Shown one piece after another: positions 43,856 to 54,048 of a stretch of 64,000 nt of DNA. The notes below the pieces were generated by a model. It did no database searches, was not told the DNA's origin, and worked only from the letters and a program-made list of their open reading frames with translations. How positions within the stretch are numbered: position 1 is the stretch's first letter; every line of letters begins with the position of its first letter. A program made the position numbers and the translations under genes. The stretch is from Henckelia pumila (Eukaryota; Streptophyta; Magnoliopsida; Lamiales; Gesneriaceae), in assembly GCF_033568475.1 (NCBI RefSeq), contig NC_133123.1:20880622-20944621 (forward strand), read 5' to 3'.

Positions 43856-45817
43856 TGTAACCCCCCGTTTTTATCTTAAATGAGTTTATTTGAGTTAATC
43901 GGAGATTGCAGAGTTCAAGAGCCGACTTGATTTTGATCAGGGTCCTTTTTGCAAATTTTGGAAATTTTAGGGACTAAAGTGCAAATTTTGAGTTTAATAT
44001 ATTATCTACACTCCATTGACTAGTCCAACCACTCTCTCATCTTCTCCAACTCGATTCCTCTCCATTAAATCTTGGGAACGCCTCTTTCAAGCTTTGGGAT
44101 TTCAATCCGAGTTCGATCCGGCCGTTGGAAATTATTTCTGAAGGCAGATTAGCGATCACTGCAGCGAGAGCTCCGTTATACCGTAAGTTTCTCTACGATC
44201 AGATACATTCTAGTTTTTGGATGTCGTTAGAATCGTTTAAGATTCGAGTATGTTGTTCTTGACAGAGTTCTGATCGTTTATATTCTGTCAGTTTTGAATT
44301 AGAGCGACGTTCGAATTTGTTATGATTTTTGGAAGCCATTTTCGAAAACTTGGATTTTGAGGTTGATGGGTTTGTCTTGTTATTGTTGTTTTGGGCATGG
44401 ATATGAGGTTATATCGTTATTGAATTGCTGTCTGCGTTTCTGGTTTGTTCAGTTTATAGCCGTTATGCCGTCAGTTTGAGTTTTGAGATTTCGAACCATT
44501 TGAGTGTTATACTTTGGGCCTTGAGTTGTTCAATGTTGTTGATCATCTTTTGTATCTGAACAGTTTCGTTTAGAGTTGTCAAGCCCGGAGTTAGCAGCAT
44601 TGGTCATCGAGTTTTGGACGAAGAACGGTAAAGAGATTTACCTTGAACCGCAGTTGTTGCTTAGATTTTTTAGTGTTTGATACAATCTTTTGGCTGTAGC
44701 TTATCCAGAGTTGGAACTAATGCATTGAAAGGTAAAAGCAGTCATCGTAGCGGGATAGCATACTCGGGACAGTTGGTTCTCGAGTTTTCCCTTTTAAATC
44801 ACATATTGCATCTACACTTGTTCTAGCATGAGGAACTTGTGTCTTGTTGATTTTGCTTGAGCTCTTGTTATATGACTATGTTTTATGTTTGTGTTATGCA
44901 TTCATCTTGAGAAAACTTTGATTTCAGCGGGCAGAATAGCCCTTTTTGTTTAGACGTTTGGGAACTATGATTGAGTGGCCTAGGTCGTAGTCATTTCGCC
45001 TAGTGCTAGCATACTCATTATAGTTGCTCAAAGTTTAGAGGAGTGGGATACGTGACACCACCTCGATTGGGAGAGTCGGTGAGTCGTTACGTGATCTCAT
45101 CCTCGGGATCCCAAAAGCACAGCAGCAATCCCTCGTTTATCAGATTTGATATCCCAGTTTAAAGACATGCATTTCATTTCATTGTTATTGATTACGTTGT
45201 TGTCTTGAAAGCATGTTTATTGTTGTATTACTTGATATGTTGCTTTTACTGGGATTATCATTCTCACCGGTTATCCGGCTGTTGCTTTGTTTTGTATGTG
45301 TACTTGGCAACAGGTGGGTCAGGAACAAGTCAGAAGAGGCATGGTTAGCTTCAAGGGAAAGATGTAGAAGTGAGACTCGGTCTAGAAGTCGATTCCAGCA
45401 TTTCAATCTAGTTTATGTTAGAACATGTTTAGTTATCGAACTTCATCGTTATATTGTTGTTGCATGTTCTCGACTTTGGTTTGGTTGTTGAACTCCAGAA
45501 CTCCTGTTTTAAATGGAGGAATCAAGTTTGTAACGCATGTTTATGTTTCGGAGTATTGTATGGCTTGATGTTCTTGTTTTTGGTGATTCTAGCACCGGAG
45601 CAGCTAGGGAGGCGCGCCTGCACCCATTTTCGGGCAGGGCGTCATGCACGGCCGCGCCTCGAAAGGGCGCGGCCACGCATGAGCCAGGGCGCCGTGCGCG
45701 CCCGCGCCTGATGAGGCGCGCCCGCGCGGGCCCTTTTAAAAAAAAAATGTGTTGGCTTTTAATGCTTGCTTATTTTTAATTACTCCTTTAATTGATGTTT
45801 AGAATCGAGGTCTCACA
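43856..45817 (+). repeat. 3' LTR of the chromovirus
   Basis: Edges TGTAACCCCCC and GAGGTCTCACA. It aligns along its length with 36873-38889 apart from the missing 94-bp unit and an expanded GC-rich block (45609-45738) holding 'ggcgcgcc'-type inverted words. Confidence 0.93.
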
Positions 45818-45822
45818 GATTT

Positions 45823-46990
45823 ATTCTCATCGAAGTTATCCGGCTGTTGCTTTATTTTTATGTGTGCATTGCATCAGGTTTGGGGCATGAGCGAGTCAGA
45901 TGTGGCTTGGATAGCTCGAGATTGAGAAAGATTAGCATATGGTGACTTCGGTCTAAGAATAGATTGCTGTCAAATGTAGGGGTGCAAATGAACCGAACTT
46001 GTTCGTGAGCTTTACGAGTCCGCTCGATAAATATTTGATTCGTATTCGAGCTTATCGAACTCGAGCCGAATTCGAACATGTTCGAACTTTTTTTCGAGCC
46101 GAGCTCGAGCCGAAATTACTTTGTTCGATAGTTCGCGAATAGTTCGCGAGCCTTAATATTTAAATAATATAATATAATTATATAATAATATATATAATTT
46201 TGAACTTTTCGAACCATAATATCCAAATAGTTCACGAATAGGTTCGAATATTTCGACTCGAACTCGAACTCGAACTTCATTTCGAGCCGAACTCGAGCCA
46301 AAATATTTGAAATTATCAAATTTCGAATCTAGCTCGAACTCGAATATACTCTTATCGAGCCGAATTCGAACCTTAAAATTTTACCATTATTCGGCTCGAT
46401 TCGGTTCGTTTGCACCCCTAGTCAAATGCATGTTAGAAGGTATTGGTTTAGTTTAAGCTTTGAAAACTTAGAATTGAGTTTATTGTATTGTACCTTAGAA
46501 ACAAGTATGCGATTATTGTTATATCTAGATATGCATGTGTTTATTCTTGGGACATTTTGAGATTATGTATGAAATTTTTCAGACTTGAAATAGCCCTAGC
46601 AACTTTGATCTTTGTTGTAACCTTTGGTAATTTTTGTAAATTTCTGCACCGACCCTTCTTGGTAAAATGAGTATAACGTTTTACTGAAAATTCCGATTAG
46701 GGTGCGGTTTGCGGCATTGGAAAGATAAGACAAAGATCTACAACTGTTATGTTTATCATTTTTCCATATTCTGTTCGAAACCCATGTGCGGGCACGCCTG
46801 AAGAGGTGCATGGGCGCGCATGGGGACCTGACAAAAAAAAAAAGAAATTTGTTTTTTTTTTCTGCGACGTGATTTTGCGTCGCCAAATGTATGTTGTTGC
46901 GTCGCCAAATATTTTGGATTATTTTTGTTAATTATGCTTATTCATTAATTGCCCCTTAAGATGAGATTAGCGCCCGAGGTCCCCACAACA
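45823..46990 (+). repeat. Host gypsy LTR, right part
   Basis: Resumes after the TSD with 'attctcatcgaagttatccg', which is similar to a block in the nested element's own LTR (near 45260 and 38368). It contains the MITE 45977-46420 and a GC-rich patch at 46785-46832. It ends at the primer site. Short frames here are not genes. Confidence 0.7.
45977..46420. mobile_element. hAT MITE, copy 2, perfect 8-bp TSD
   Basis: 444 bp. Ends TAGGGGTGCAAATGAACC and GGTTCGTTTGCACCCCTA. Identical 8-mers GTCAAATG at 45969-45976 and 46421-46428. It aligns along its full length with 30653-31095. No coding capacity. Confidence 0.92.
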
Positions 46991-47284
46991 GCTGGTATCA
47001 AAGCATAAAGTCTTGGATTAAGATAGAAGTTGAGCGGGGTATATTGAGTCGCATGCATTTATAGTATTGCATGATTATGCTTTACTTGAATTGAAAAATT
47101 GTATGCGAACATTATATATTGATTGAACACTGTTTGCTTCATTTATATGAGAATTACATGTTTATACGCTGATATGTATGCATGATTTATTGAATTCATC
47201 AGAATAAATGAATCCGTTGTAAGCATGTATTATTTGAAAAGCATGAGCATTTGCAAGTATGTGTTCTATTCAGAAGCATGAGAT

Positions 47285-48321
47285 GTGTCAGTGAATTCAA
47301 GATCCGGACATTGATGGAACCCTTTGGCAACCAAACGGGCCTTGTAGCGATCAACGGAGTCATCAAGCTTCCGCTTGAGCCGAAAGACCCTTTTGCACCC
47401 AACAAAATTTTGAGAGATATCCGACGGAACAAGATCCCACGTACCATTATGAAGAAGTGCATCAAACTCCTCAGACATGGCAGCATGCCAGCAAGGATCC
47501 TTGAGAACAATAGTATGGGATGTAGGCTCAGATGAAGTAGTTTCAGCAATAGCAGTGAGACTGATGCGAGTATTAGGCCGAAGGACATTATTTTTGGAGC
47601 GGGTTACCATATGATGAGTGTTGAGATCAGTGGCAGGGGGATCGACAGGTGGTGGGTCAGTGATTTGCGGTGGTGGATTGGAGGGCGGGTCGGGGTTGGT
47701 TTTTACTAGCGAGAGAGGTTCGGTAGGGGCTGTGTAGTGGCGGACAGGAGGTTCGGGGCAAGGTTTAGGCGAGCAGACAGGTGAAGGATCAACAACACAG
47801 GAGTCCTCCACGGGCGAACCAGACAGTGCATTAGAGCATAGTCCAGTACCAGAACCACCACTGGCAAAAGGAAAAACAGACTCAACAAAAACAACATGAC
47901 GAGAAACAAAGGCTCGAACCAAGGAATAATCGTAGCATATATAGGCACTTTGCGTAAGAGAGTAGCCAAGGAAGACACAGGGAGAGGAGCGGTGTGTAAG
48001 TTTGTGAGGAGATTAGGGACGAAGTCAAGGATAGCGAAGACAACTAAAAATGCGGAGTTTGGATAGATTTGGGGAGGCGTGAAAGAGGGACTCATAAGAG
48101 GATTTATACGCAAGATTGCGTTTGGGAAGGCGATTAATTATATATGTGGCAGTGGCAAAGGCAAAGGGCCATAAAAAAGTAGAAACGGACGCGTGTTGAA
48201 GAAGGGCAAGCTCGGTTTCGACAATATGCCAGTGACGACGTTCAGAGTAGCCACTGTGTTCAGGGGTGTGAGGTGGGGTGGTGAGGTGAGAAATTCCATG
48301 AAAACTAAGAAAACCTTTCAA
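47285..48321 (-). pseudogene. Copia integrase end and RT start
   Basis: Own strand from 48321: KGFLSFHGISHLTTPPHTPE, then HSGYSERRHWHIVE with the integrase catalytic Glu, then WPFAFATATYIINRLP. After frame changes comes the Pro-rich linker (about 47700) and RT entry: HHMVTRSKNN, then [57 protein letters not shown]. It stops at about 47284 where the gypsy leader begins. RT continues at 34886 after a gap of roughly 110 residues. Confidence 0.85.
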
Positions 48322-49352
48322 TGCAAGAAATTCCCCACCATTATCAGTGTACAGAGTAAGGATTTGAAGATTAAAGTGTTTCTCAACAAGAGACTTGAAG
48401 CATTGGAAGACAGATAGGACATCCGATTTACGTTTGAGGGGATCAGCCAGATATATTTGTTATAGTGATCAACAAATATAACATAGTATTTATATCCATC
48501 ACACGAGATAAGAGGAGAAATCCAAACATCAGAGAATATTAAATCTAGAGGAAATTGCGCAGTGAGCGAAGAATCATGAAAATGAAGCTTGTGACTTTTA
48601 TTGCATAAACATGAGTTACAATGAAAATTACGATCTGAAGAAGAACAGGATAGTGACTTGGACACGACTAAATGACGTAAGACTCTAGCAGACGGATGAA
48701 CCAAAAGACTATGCCATATAGGAAAAGACGCGACAGACGCAGAGAGAGCCAGTGGTGCCGGAAGCTGGGACGCAGACCATGAGTAAACGCCGCTCTTAAG
48801 TGGGCCCTGATGGAGAATAGCCCCCATGTGAGGATCCTTCACCTGAAAATCAGAAGAGGAGAAGACAATTACATCATTAGTTTTGCAAAGTTGAGAGACA
48901 GACAAGAGGTTTTTATTAATTGAAGGAACACAGAGGGCATGTGGAAAGGACAGGGCAGATGAGCTAGAGGGTGGTAAGAGACAACCTGTGTGAGTTATGG
49001 GAAGTCCATTGCCATCTCCAACAACAAGACCATCAGAGCCAACATACGGAACGTGCAAAGAGATATTGGAATGGTCGGAGGTCACATGATGAGTGGCGCC
49101 AGAGTCAAGGATCCAGTCAGATGAAGCTGGAGAGGTGGCGGAATAGGCAGTGGCCAACAAAGGAAGCATCCTAGAGGGGGGGCGCGGCTGACCAGTAGGA
49201 AGACCGTTGTTTTGAGTGGGTACAAACTGAAATTCAAGACAACTTCGAGCAGAGTGGCCCTGACGACTGCAAAGCTGACACCAACCTAGATACGCGAGGG
49301 ACGCTGGCCAGAAGCCTGGGGAGAAGGCGGAGGTGGCGGTCGTGAAAGCCAT
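48318..49352 (-). pseudogene. Copia nucleocapsid, protease, integrase N-part
   Basis: One open frame. CCHC knuckle CQLCSRQGHSARSC, protease active site WILDSGATHHVTSDHS, then LLSVSQLCKTNDVIV. The integrase zinc site has WHSLLVHPS and CNSCLCNKSHKLHF, and the first catalytic Asp is in LIFSDVWISPL. The frame is lost after about 48440, before the second Asp; the Glu is in the next segment (48025-48321). Confidence 0.87.
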
Positions 49353-50113
49353 GGATCATCGTGACGGGGAGGGGGTGGCAAAAATTTGGCGACAGGTACA
49401 GGCCGACAGCTGGCGGGTGCATACCAGTGGGTGGAGTGTGCGGTTTCCGAAAGAGTTAATTGAGAACCCTTTCAAGCAAAGAGATGAGCCTCATGATTGA
49501 GAAGCTTTTCATAGAGCTCCTCAAACGAGATTGCAGTGTCCCGGGCTTGAATGGCATGAGCAAGTTCCTTGTAGTCATCATCAAGTCCATGAAAAACCTT
49601 AATGGTGAGATCTTCAACGTCAAGCGGGGCGTTCATGAGTGCCAGTTCATTAGCTTTGGATTTAATAAACTACATGAACTCAGTGATAGATTGGGAGCCT
49701 TTCACCGGACTGCGAAGTTACGTTTTTAGTTGGGTGATGTGGCCACGTGAGGGTTTGCCATAAGTGAGAGCAAGGGTGTTCTATGCATCACTAGCGGTGC
49801 GAGCAATGGCGATAAACGGAATCAGAGAAGGGAAAATAGATCCAATAATGATGTTCAGAATAAGCTGATCCTGACGTATCCAGGAAAAAGAAGCAGGATT
49901 AGCAACCTGAGCATTGGAGACAGTATGCAATCGATCTGGACATGGATGAGATTCATCAATAAAATCGAGTATATCATGACCGGAGAGGAGGGTCATGAAC
50001 TGGAGACGCCAAGAAAGATAGTTTGAGGAAGTCAGTTTCAATGGCGCATTAACAGCAACATTGAAGGCGATCGGAGTGGTAGGAGCGACGGCCGTGGTGG
50101 TTTGGGCAGCCAT
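49353..50113 (-). pseudogene. Copia gag (Ale-like)
   Basis: Likely start ATG at 50113 (MAAQTTT). Capsid entry: LKLTSSNYLSWRLQFMTLLS, LDFIDESHPCPD, SFSWIRQDQLILNIIIGSI. The frame ends at 49781; the rest of the capsid to the zinc knuckle is readable only with frame changes (49450-49780). Short Gag without a long coiled coil fits Ale/Retrofit-type elements. Confidence 0.8.
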
Positions 50114-50200
50114 GGAGGAGGGCAAAAAAAATATTTTAGGTAAGGTGGGCGGCAGCGCTAGGGCTAGGGCTAGGGCTAGGTTTAGTAGCGTAAGCCTTGA

Positions 50201-50378
50201 GCTCTAGATACCATGTAGAAACGTATGGAGAGAATATGATTTCATATATCTCAAAAATAATGATACAATTTGTATTTATATACATCCTAAAGAGACCAAA
50301 ATAAAAGAAAACAAATAAACTAAAAGATACAAGAGATAACACAGAAGATACAAAATATAATAAAAATATATTCCAATA
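50201..50378 (-). repeat. 5' LTR and primer site of the Ale-like copia
   Basis: LTR 50214-50378 (165 bp). The primer site TGGTATCTAGAGC (own strand, 50213-50201) touches the LTR directly. A TATA-like 'gtatataaatac' (own strand) lies at about 50284-50272. TSD ATACT follows at 50379-50383. A hexamer run (CTAGGG)3-like at 50159-50180 lies in the leader. Confidence 0.87.
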
Positions 50379-50383
50379 ATACT

Positions 50384-50618
50384 ATGGTATCATCAGATGG
50401 GAAATCATTGTTCTAAATTACAGACCCTTATTTGGCGAGTGCGCTGATATTCAGACCTCATTTTCAAAAGAGTTAATGTTAGAGAAGTATGAGGAAATTA
50501 GAAGAATTTGAATGCTCATATATGTTTATTTCGTTTGAATTATTATAAAAATATAAGTTGAGTTATTTGTTCAAGTTCTGTTACATTTTTTTTTCAAAAA
50601 TATAAATGTTATATCTGT
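50384..50618. other. Unassigned flank between two copia nests
   Basis: This is the DNA that followed 33681 before the Ale-like insertion. AT-rich, no gene seen. Confidence 0.5.
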
Positions 50619-51584
50619 TGGTGGGATATGGTTTCTTCGAATTAGCTTCTGCCTAGGAACCTTCCTTGTATTCTACTGCTGTCAAGGAACCTTCTTTGTA
50701 CAGTGGTGCTGTCAAGGAACTGCATGAATCTCTTGCTATAAAATTAGATGTGAGATTCCAAGGTGCGTACACCTGCTTTCTTTAAGAAACTATTTGCTCT
50801 AACCATGGTGATGCACTCGAACTAAGCAAATGTTCATCCAGGATACCATGGATTCTTAAGAATTTTGTTTCCAAAGTGCACGCTTGAAAACAACCGCGAA
50901 TACCTTGGATGTCTTTCAACTTGATAATCAAACTTTTGTATATTGTATCTGCAGTATAACGAATCCAAGGTGCGTACACCCACTTTCCTTAAGAAACTAT
51001 TTGCTCTCACCACGGTGATGCACTCAAACTAAGCAAATGTTCCTCCAGGATACAATGAATTCTTAAGAATATTGTTTCCAAAGTGCATGCTTGAAAACAA
51101 CCACGAATACTTTGGATGTCCTTCAACTTGATAATCGAATGTTTGTATATTGTATCTACAGCATAACAATATCCAAATCACAAATATTTTGATGAAAATA
51201 TTTTCCTTTGAAAAGGTTGAGGAACCAGTGTGCAGAATTTTCTCACACTCAGATTTTCAGATTGATTGTTTTAGGATATGTTGGAATGATGATTGATGCA
51301 GTATTTATAATGACCGAATCATTTTCTATGACAGAAGACGTCTTTTTGATGATACACATTTGTTTGAATCATCAAAAACCGCCAAAACCACGAAGGGATG
51401 CCATGAACAGACGTCTCTGTTCGTTACAGACCCAAAGAAACTTCACATCATGGTGCACTAAGTTCCTGGTTACTACAGTCTGGTTCTCCTCCCACTTTAG
51501 TTCCTTTAGGTTCTTTTTGGTTCCTTCAGATATTATCTATCATTTCCAACATGGGATCTTTAATTTTTATAGAAATTACCAACA
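50619..51584 (-). repeat. 3' LTR of the deleted copia element
   Basis: 966 bp. A 207-bp tandem duplication (units from 50760 and 50967, both starting 'aaggtgcgtacacc') makes it longer than its partner at 58971, which has one unit. The plus frame 51208-51663 over it shows no domain. Confidence 0.72.
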
Positions 51585-52149
51585 ATCCTCCACCATTTTC
51601 ATAAAAATGAATTTTAAAGAATTTTTCCGATATCATTTATCAAAATACAAGTCTTATGCATAAATAAAGATATTCAATGGATTTGAATCTTTACATAGTA
51701 AAGACCTCTCAAATGCTAATCAAGATGACTGGTATATCAGCTTTGAACCATCGACCTTATACGATTAACCGGAGAGATCTCACACACATAGACTTTCCTT
51801 ATCCTAGGTATTCTTATTGGCGACACGTGGATCGGCCTTGTGTCTTACTACCCAGGATTTTCATGAATATTTATGTAGTTAAGCCAAACCATACTAGAGA
51901 CGGCACCATCTCCTATATTCACATAGGTGGATGTTATGAATAATACCCACGTAACTAAATATTCCAAAGGATTTCCCTTTATAACTCCATTCAAAGCATG
52001 AAGATTTGTCTGGCCATTCTACTACGTGAATAAGCACTTCCCTTGGGACAAAATTTAAGTGCTTCACTCATTCATATAGTATACTTTTTCTCATTGAATC
52101 CAAGATTTGAAAATCATCCAAATTTGAGTCTATTTTTTACTATTGATGA
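51585..52149 (-). other. Copia 3' untranslated region
   Basis: From the polypurine tract to the end of the pol tail. No frame has coding character. Text such as 'gtcccaagggaagtgctta' (own strand) occurs after pol in related copia elements, from general knowledge. Confidence 0.5.
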
Positions 52150-52450
52150 TCAATTAGTTGGATTCAGTTCTATCTCCTTTGACGTTTTCAAAACTTGATC
52201 CACTGTAAGGCCTTTTGTCAAAGGGTCCGTCAAGTTAAGACTTGACCTCACATAGTCATCTTGGTCCCACTTTTTTCTTGCCCTTGTTTCTATCAAGGTT
52301 TCATTTTTCGCCTCCATCGGTTTTGGTATGGTACGTACATACACCACATTTAGCGACGTGAGAAGAAAATGAAAATTCTTTTTCCAACACCGAAAATTTG
52401 CACCATCAAACCTTTCCAACTTGACAAAATCCCCAGCAAATTTAAAAAAG
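52150..52450 (-). pseudogene. Copia gag fused to RNase H end
   Basis: Own strand: FVKLERFDGANFRCWKKNFH and ARKKWDQDDYVRS are the first part of a copia Gag. The next residues, SLNLTDPLTKGL and DQVLKTSKEIEL, are the last part of RNase H. One frame crosses the join. The gag start codon (MSSQGN) lies at about 58947-58930 on the other side of the nested TR-GAG element. A deletion of several kilobases explains the join. It cannot supply enzymes. Confidence 0.75.
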
Positions 52451-52455
52451 CAAAT

Positions 52456-53910
52456 TGATAAGTGCATTTTATACACTTAATTTATATATAATTTGATTTG
52501 GATTTTTTTATGTGTGGAGTGGATTTTATGCGTGTTAGTTGTTGTTTTTGTGGGATGCAAGGAATGACGCAAAAGTAGAGAGAAGGAGCGGAAAGCCAAA
52601 TTACGGGACAGCAAACTTCAGAAAATTACTGGGAATTTTACAGACATCCAAATCCGATCTTAACCATTCAAATTGAATATTAGGATGTTTTAAAGTTGCT
52701 GTCCAAATTTCAACTCGATCCGATGGCTAGAACGTGAGTTATGATTTTTACAACAATGTTGCGCAGATGGTGAAATGGAAGAACAAGTAGCGCCCCAGCG
52801 CCATATTCCTAGCGCTTCAGCTCCCGTAAATTCATATTCCTAGCGCCCCAGCACCTCCTTTTGAGTGCTCTAGCTCCAGACGTCTTTCATTGAAAAATAA
52901 AATACGAAACTTGAGCGCCCCAGCGCCGAATAATTAGCGCTCCAGCGCTACGTAGTCTCCAAAAATATGAAAAGTCTCTAATCGAGTTTAAAAAGGATTT
53001 TATGGCTTATTTTGAAAGGGAGACGAGGGTTTAGAGAGGATTCAGAGCATAGAGACGGCTATTGAGAGTTTTGAAGTGCACAGGAGCTCGAGGATTTGAT
53101 ACGAAGATGGAAGACGGCGGCATCCGGCGACGGAAAAGCTTAATTTTATTTCGTTCTAGTTTTCTTTTGAACTCTATTTTTCTAGTTTGATGGATTATTT
53201 GAAGAACATGTTTTGTTTGATCTTTGAATTTATTATGAACTAATTTCTTAGTCTAGAAGTAGACGGATCTTGACTAGAAACCATGATTGAGATATTTTGA
53301 TTTACATATTTGAATTATTCGCACAGTTTATTTGTGTTTTCCTGATCTTAATGCTTTCAATTTACTGGGCATAGATTGAATGATATTTTATTTGGAATCT
53401 ATCACTCGAGAGAGGAGATTTTGAATACGAAATAGGAAAATATATCTTTGATGTTTATATTGTTCGAAATACATATAACTCCATAGAAGTCATTAGAAGA
53501 ATTCTTGTACTATTTACCGGATTTAATAGTTAAACTTAGATAGACATATTGAGTTTGCTATTGAATACGAAATTCTGCTTGACACTCAAGAGAGGTAGTA
53601 AAAAATAATAGGGATTCTTGGCTAATAAACTAGAAGAATTGATAATTAAACAATCATGAAAAATAAACCTCTAGCATTCATCGCTTAATGAATTTTCATC
53701 TCGCAAACTCATGGTTATTTAATTTTATTTATTGCAAATTTTAGTTTGATATAACTCAAATCATTCTCGTAGCTCTACATAGGATTAAGATTTTATTAGT
53801 TGCAAATATTTGATATAATATCACTTATTCATTCTCCGTGGGATCGACTTGGACTTAATTCCTATATTATAACTTGACATCGTGCGCTTACGAGCGAAAA
53901 ACACGCAACA
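52456..53910 (+). repeat. 5' LTR of the TR-GAG element
   Basis: 1,455 bp. Starts TGATAAGTGCATTTTA, ends ACACGCAACA. A cluster of AGCGC/GCGCT words (52788-52955; for example TAGCGCCCCAGCGCC) forms overlapping inverted repeats. Compared with the 3' LTR it lacks an insertion of about 25 bp (near 58647). Confidence 0.93.
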
Positions 53911-53916
53911 AGTTTT

Positions 53917-53934
53917 TGGCGCCGTTGCCGGGGA
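53917..53934 (+). promoter_or_regulatory. TR-GAG primer-binding site (Asp tRNA type)
   Basis: TGGCGCCGTTGCCGGGGA, six bases after the LTR. It is the standard Athila/Tat site and would prime minus-strand synthesis. Confidence 0.88.
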
Positions 53935-54048
53935 TTGAATTTTATTTGATTTATATTAAATTGTGCTAATTAGTCTTAATTTTGATTTAGAGCATTTTAT
54001 TTTAATTCTTTGGTTCTAATTTAAAAAATTTTCCTGTCTATGTTGTTT

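Larger units (their letters stand above)
36873..45817 (+). mobile_element. Complete Tekay-like chromovirus
   Basis: An 8,945-bp Ty3/gypsy element with LTRs 36873-38889 (2,017 bp) and 43856-45817 (1,962 bp), and perfect TSD GATTT (36868-36872 and 45818-45822). Order: LTR, primer site TGGTATCAGAG (38895-38905), gag, protease, RT, RNase H, integrase with a C-terminal chromodomain-like block, polypurine tract AGTGGGGAAGAA, LTR. Long LTRs and this domain set indicate the Tekay/Del clade. Gag-protease-RT run in one frame broken by four stop codons, and two frameshifts lie in RT-RNase H. The integrase frame is open. Confidence 0.92.
34887..47284 (+). mobile_element. Truncated gypsy element: LTR and leader only
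   Basis: Starts TGTAAGGCTCG at 34887 and runs as a long LTR to about 46987-46990 (...gaggtccccacaaca). The primer site TGGTATCAAAGC (46993-47004) and a leader with 'gagcggggtatattgagtcg' follow, resembling the Tekay-like leaders at 3000 and 38934. It ends at about 47284, where copia RT sequence resumes. Gag, pol and the 3' LTR are absent, so a deletion has removed them together with part of the host copia RT. The LTR is interrupted by the complete element 36873-45817 and a MITE (45977-46420); without them it is about 2.7 kb. Confidence 0.75.
33682..50378 (-). mobile_element. Ale-like copia element, host of a nest
   Basis: Minus-strand Ty1/copia element with very short LTRs (33682-33855, 174 bp; 50214-50378, 165 bp) and a perfect TSD ATACT (33677-33681 and 50379-50383). 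Own order is LTR, Met-type primer site TGGTATCTAGAGC, gag, protease, integrase, start of RT, a 12.4-kb foreign insertion (34887 to about 47284), then the end of RT, RNase H, LTR. Short LTRs and the sequence character suggest the Ale/Retrofit lineage. Around 110 RT residues are missing at the insertion, and several frameshifts occur. Confidence 0.87.

Noticed and set aside
50159..50180. Telomere-like CTAGGG repeat
   Set aside because: Only about three units, not the plant TTTAGGG repeat, and inside a copia leader.
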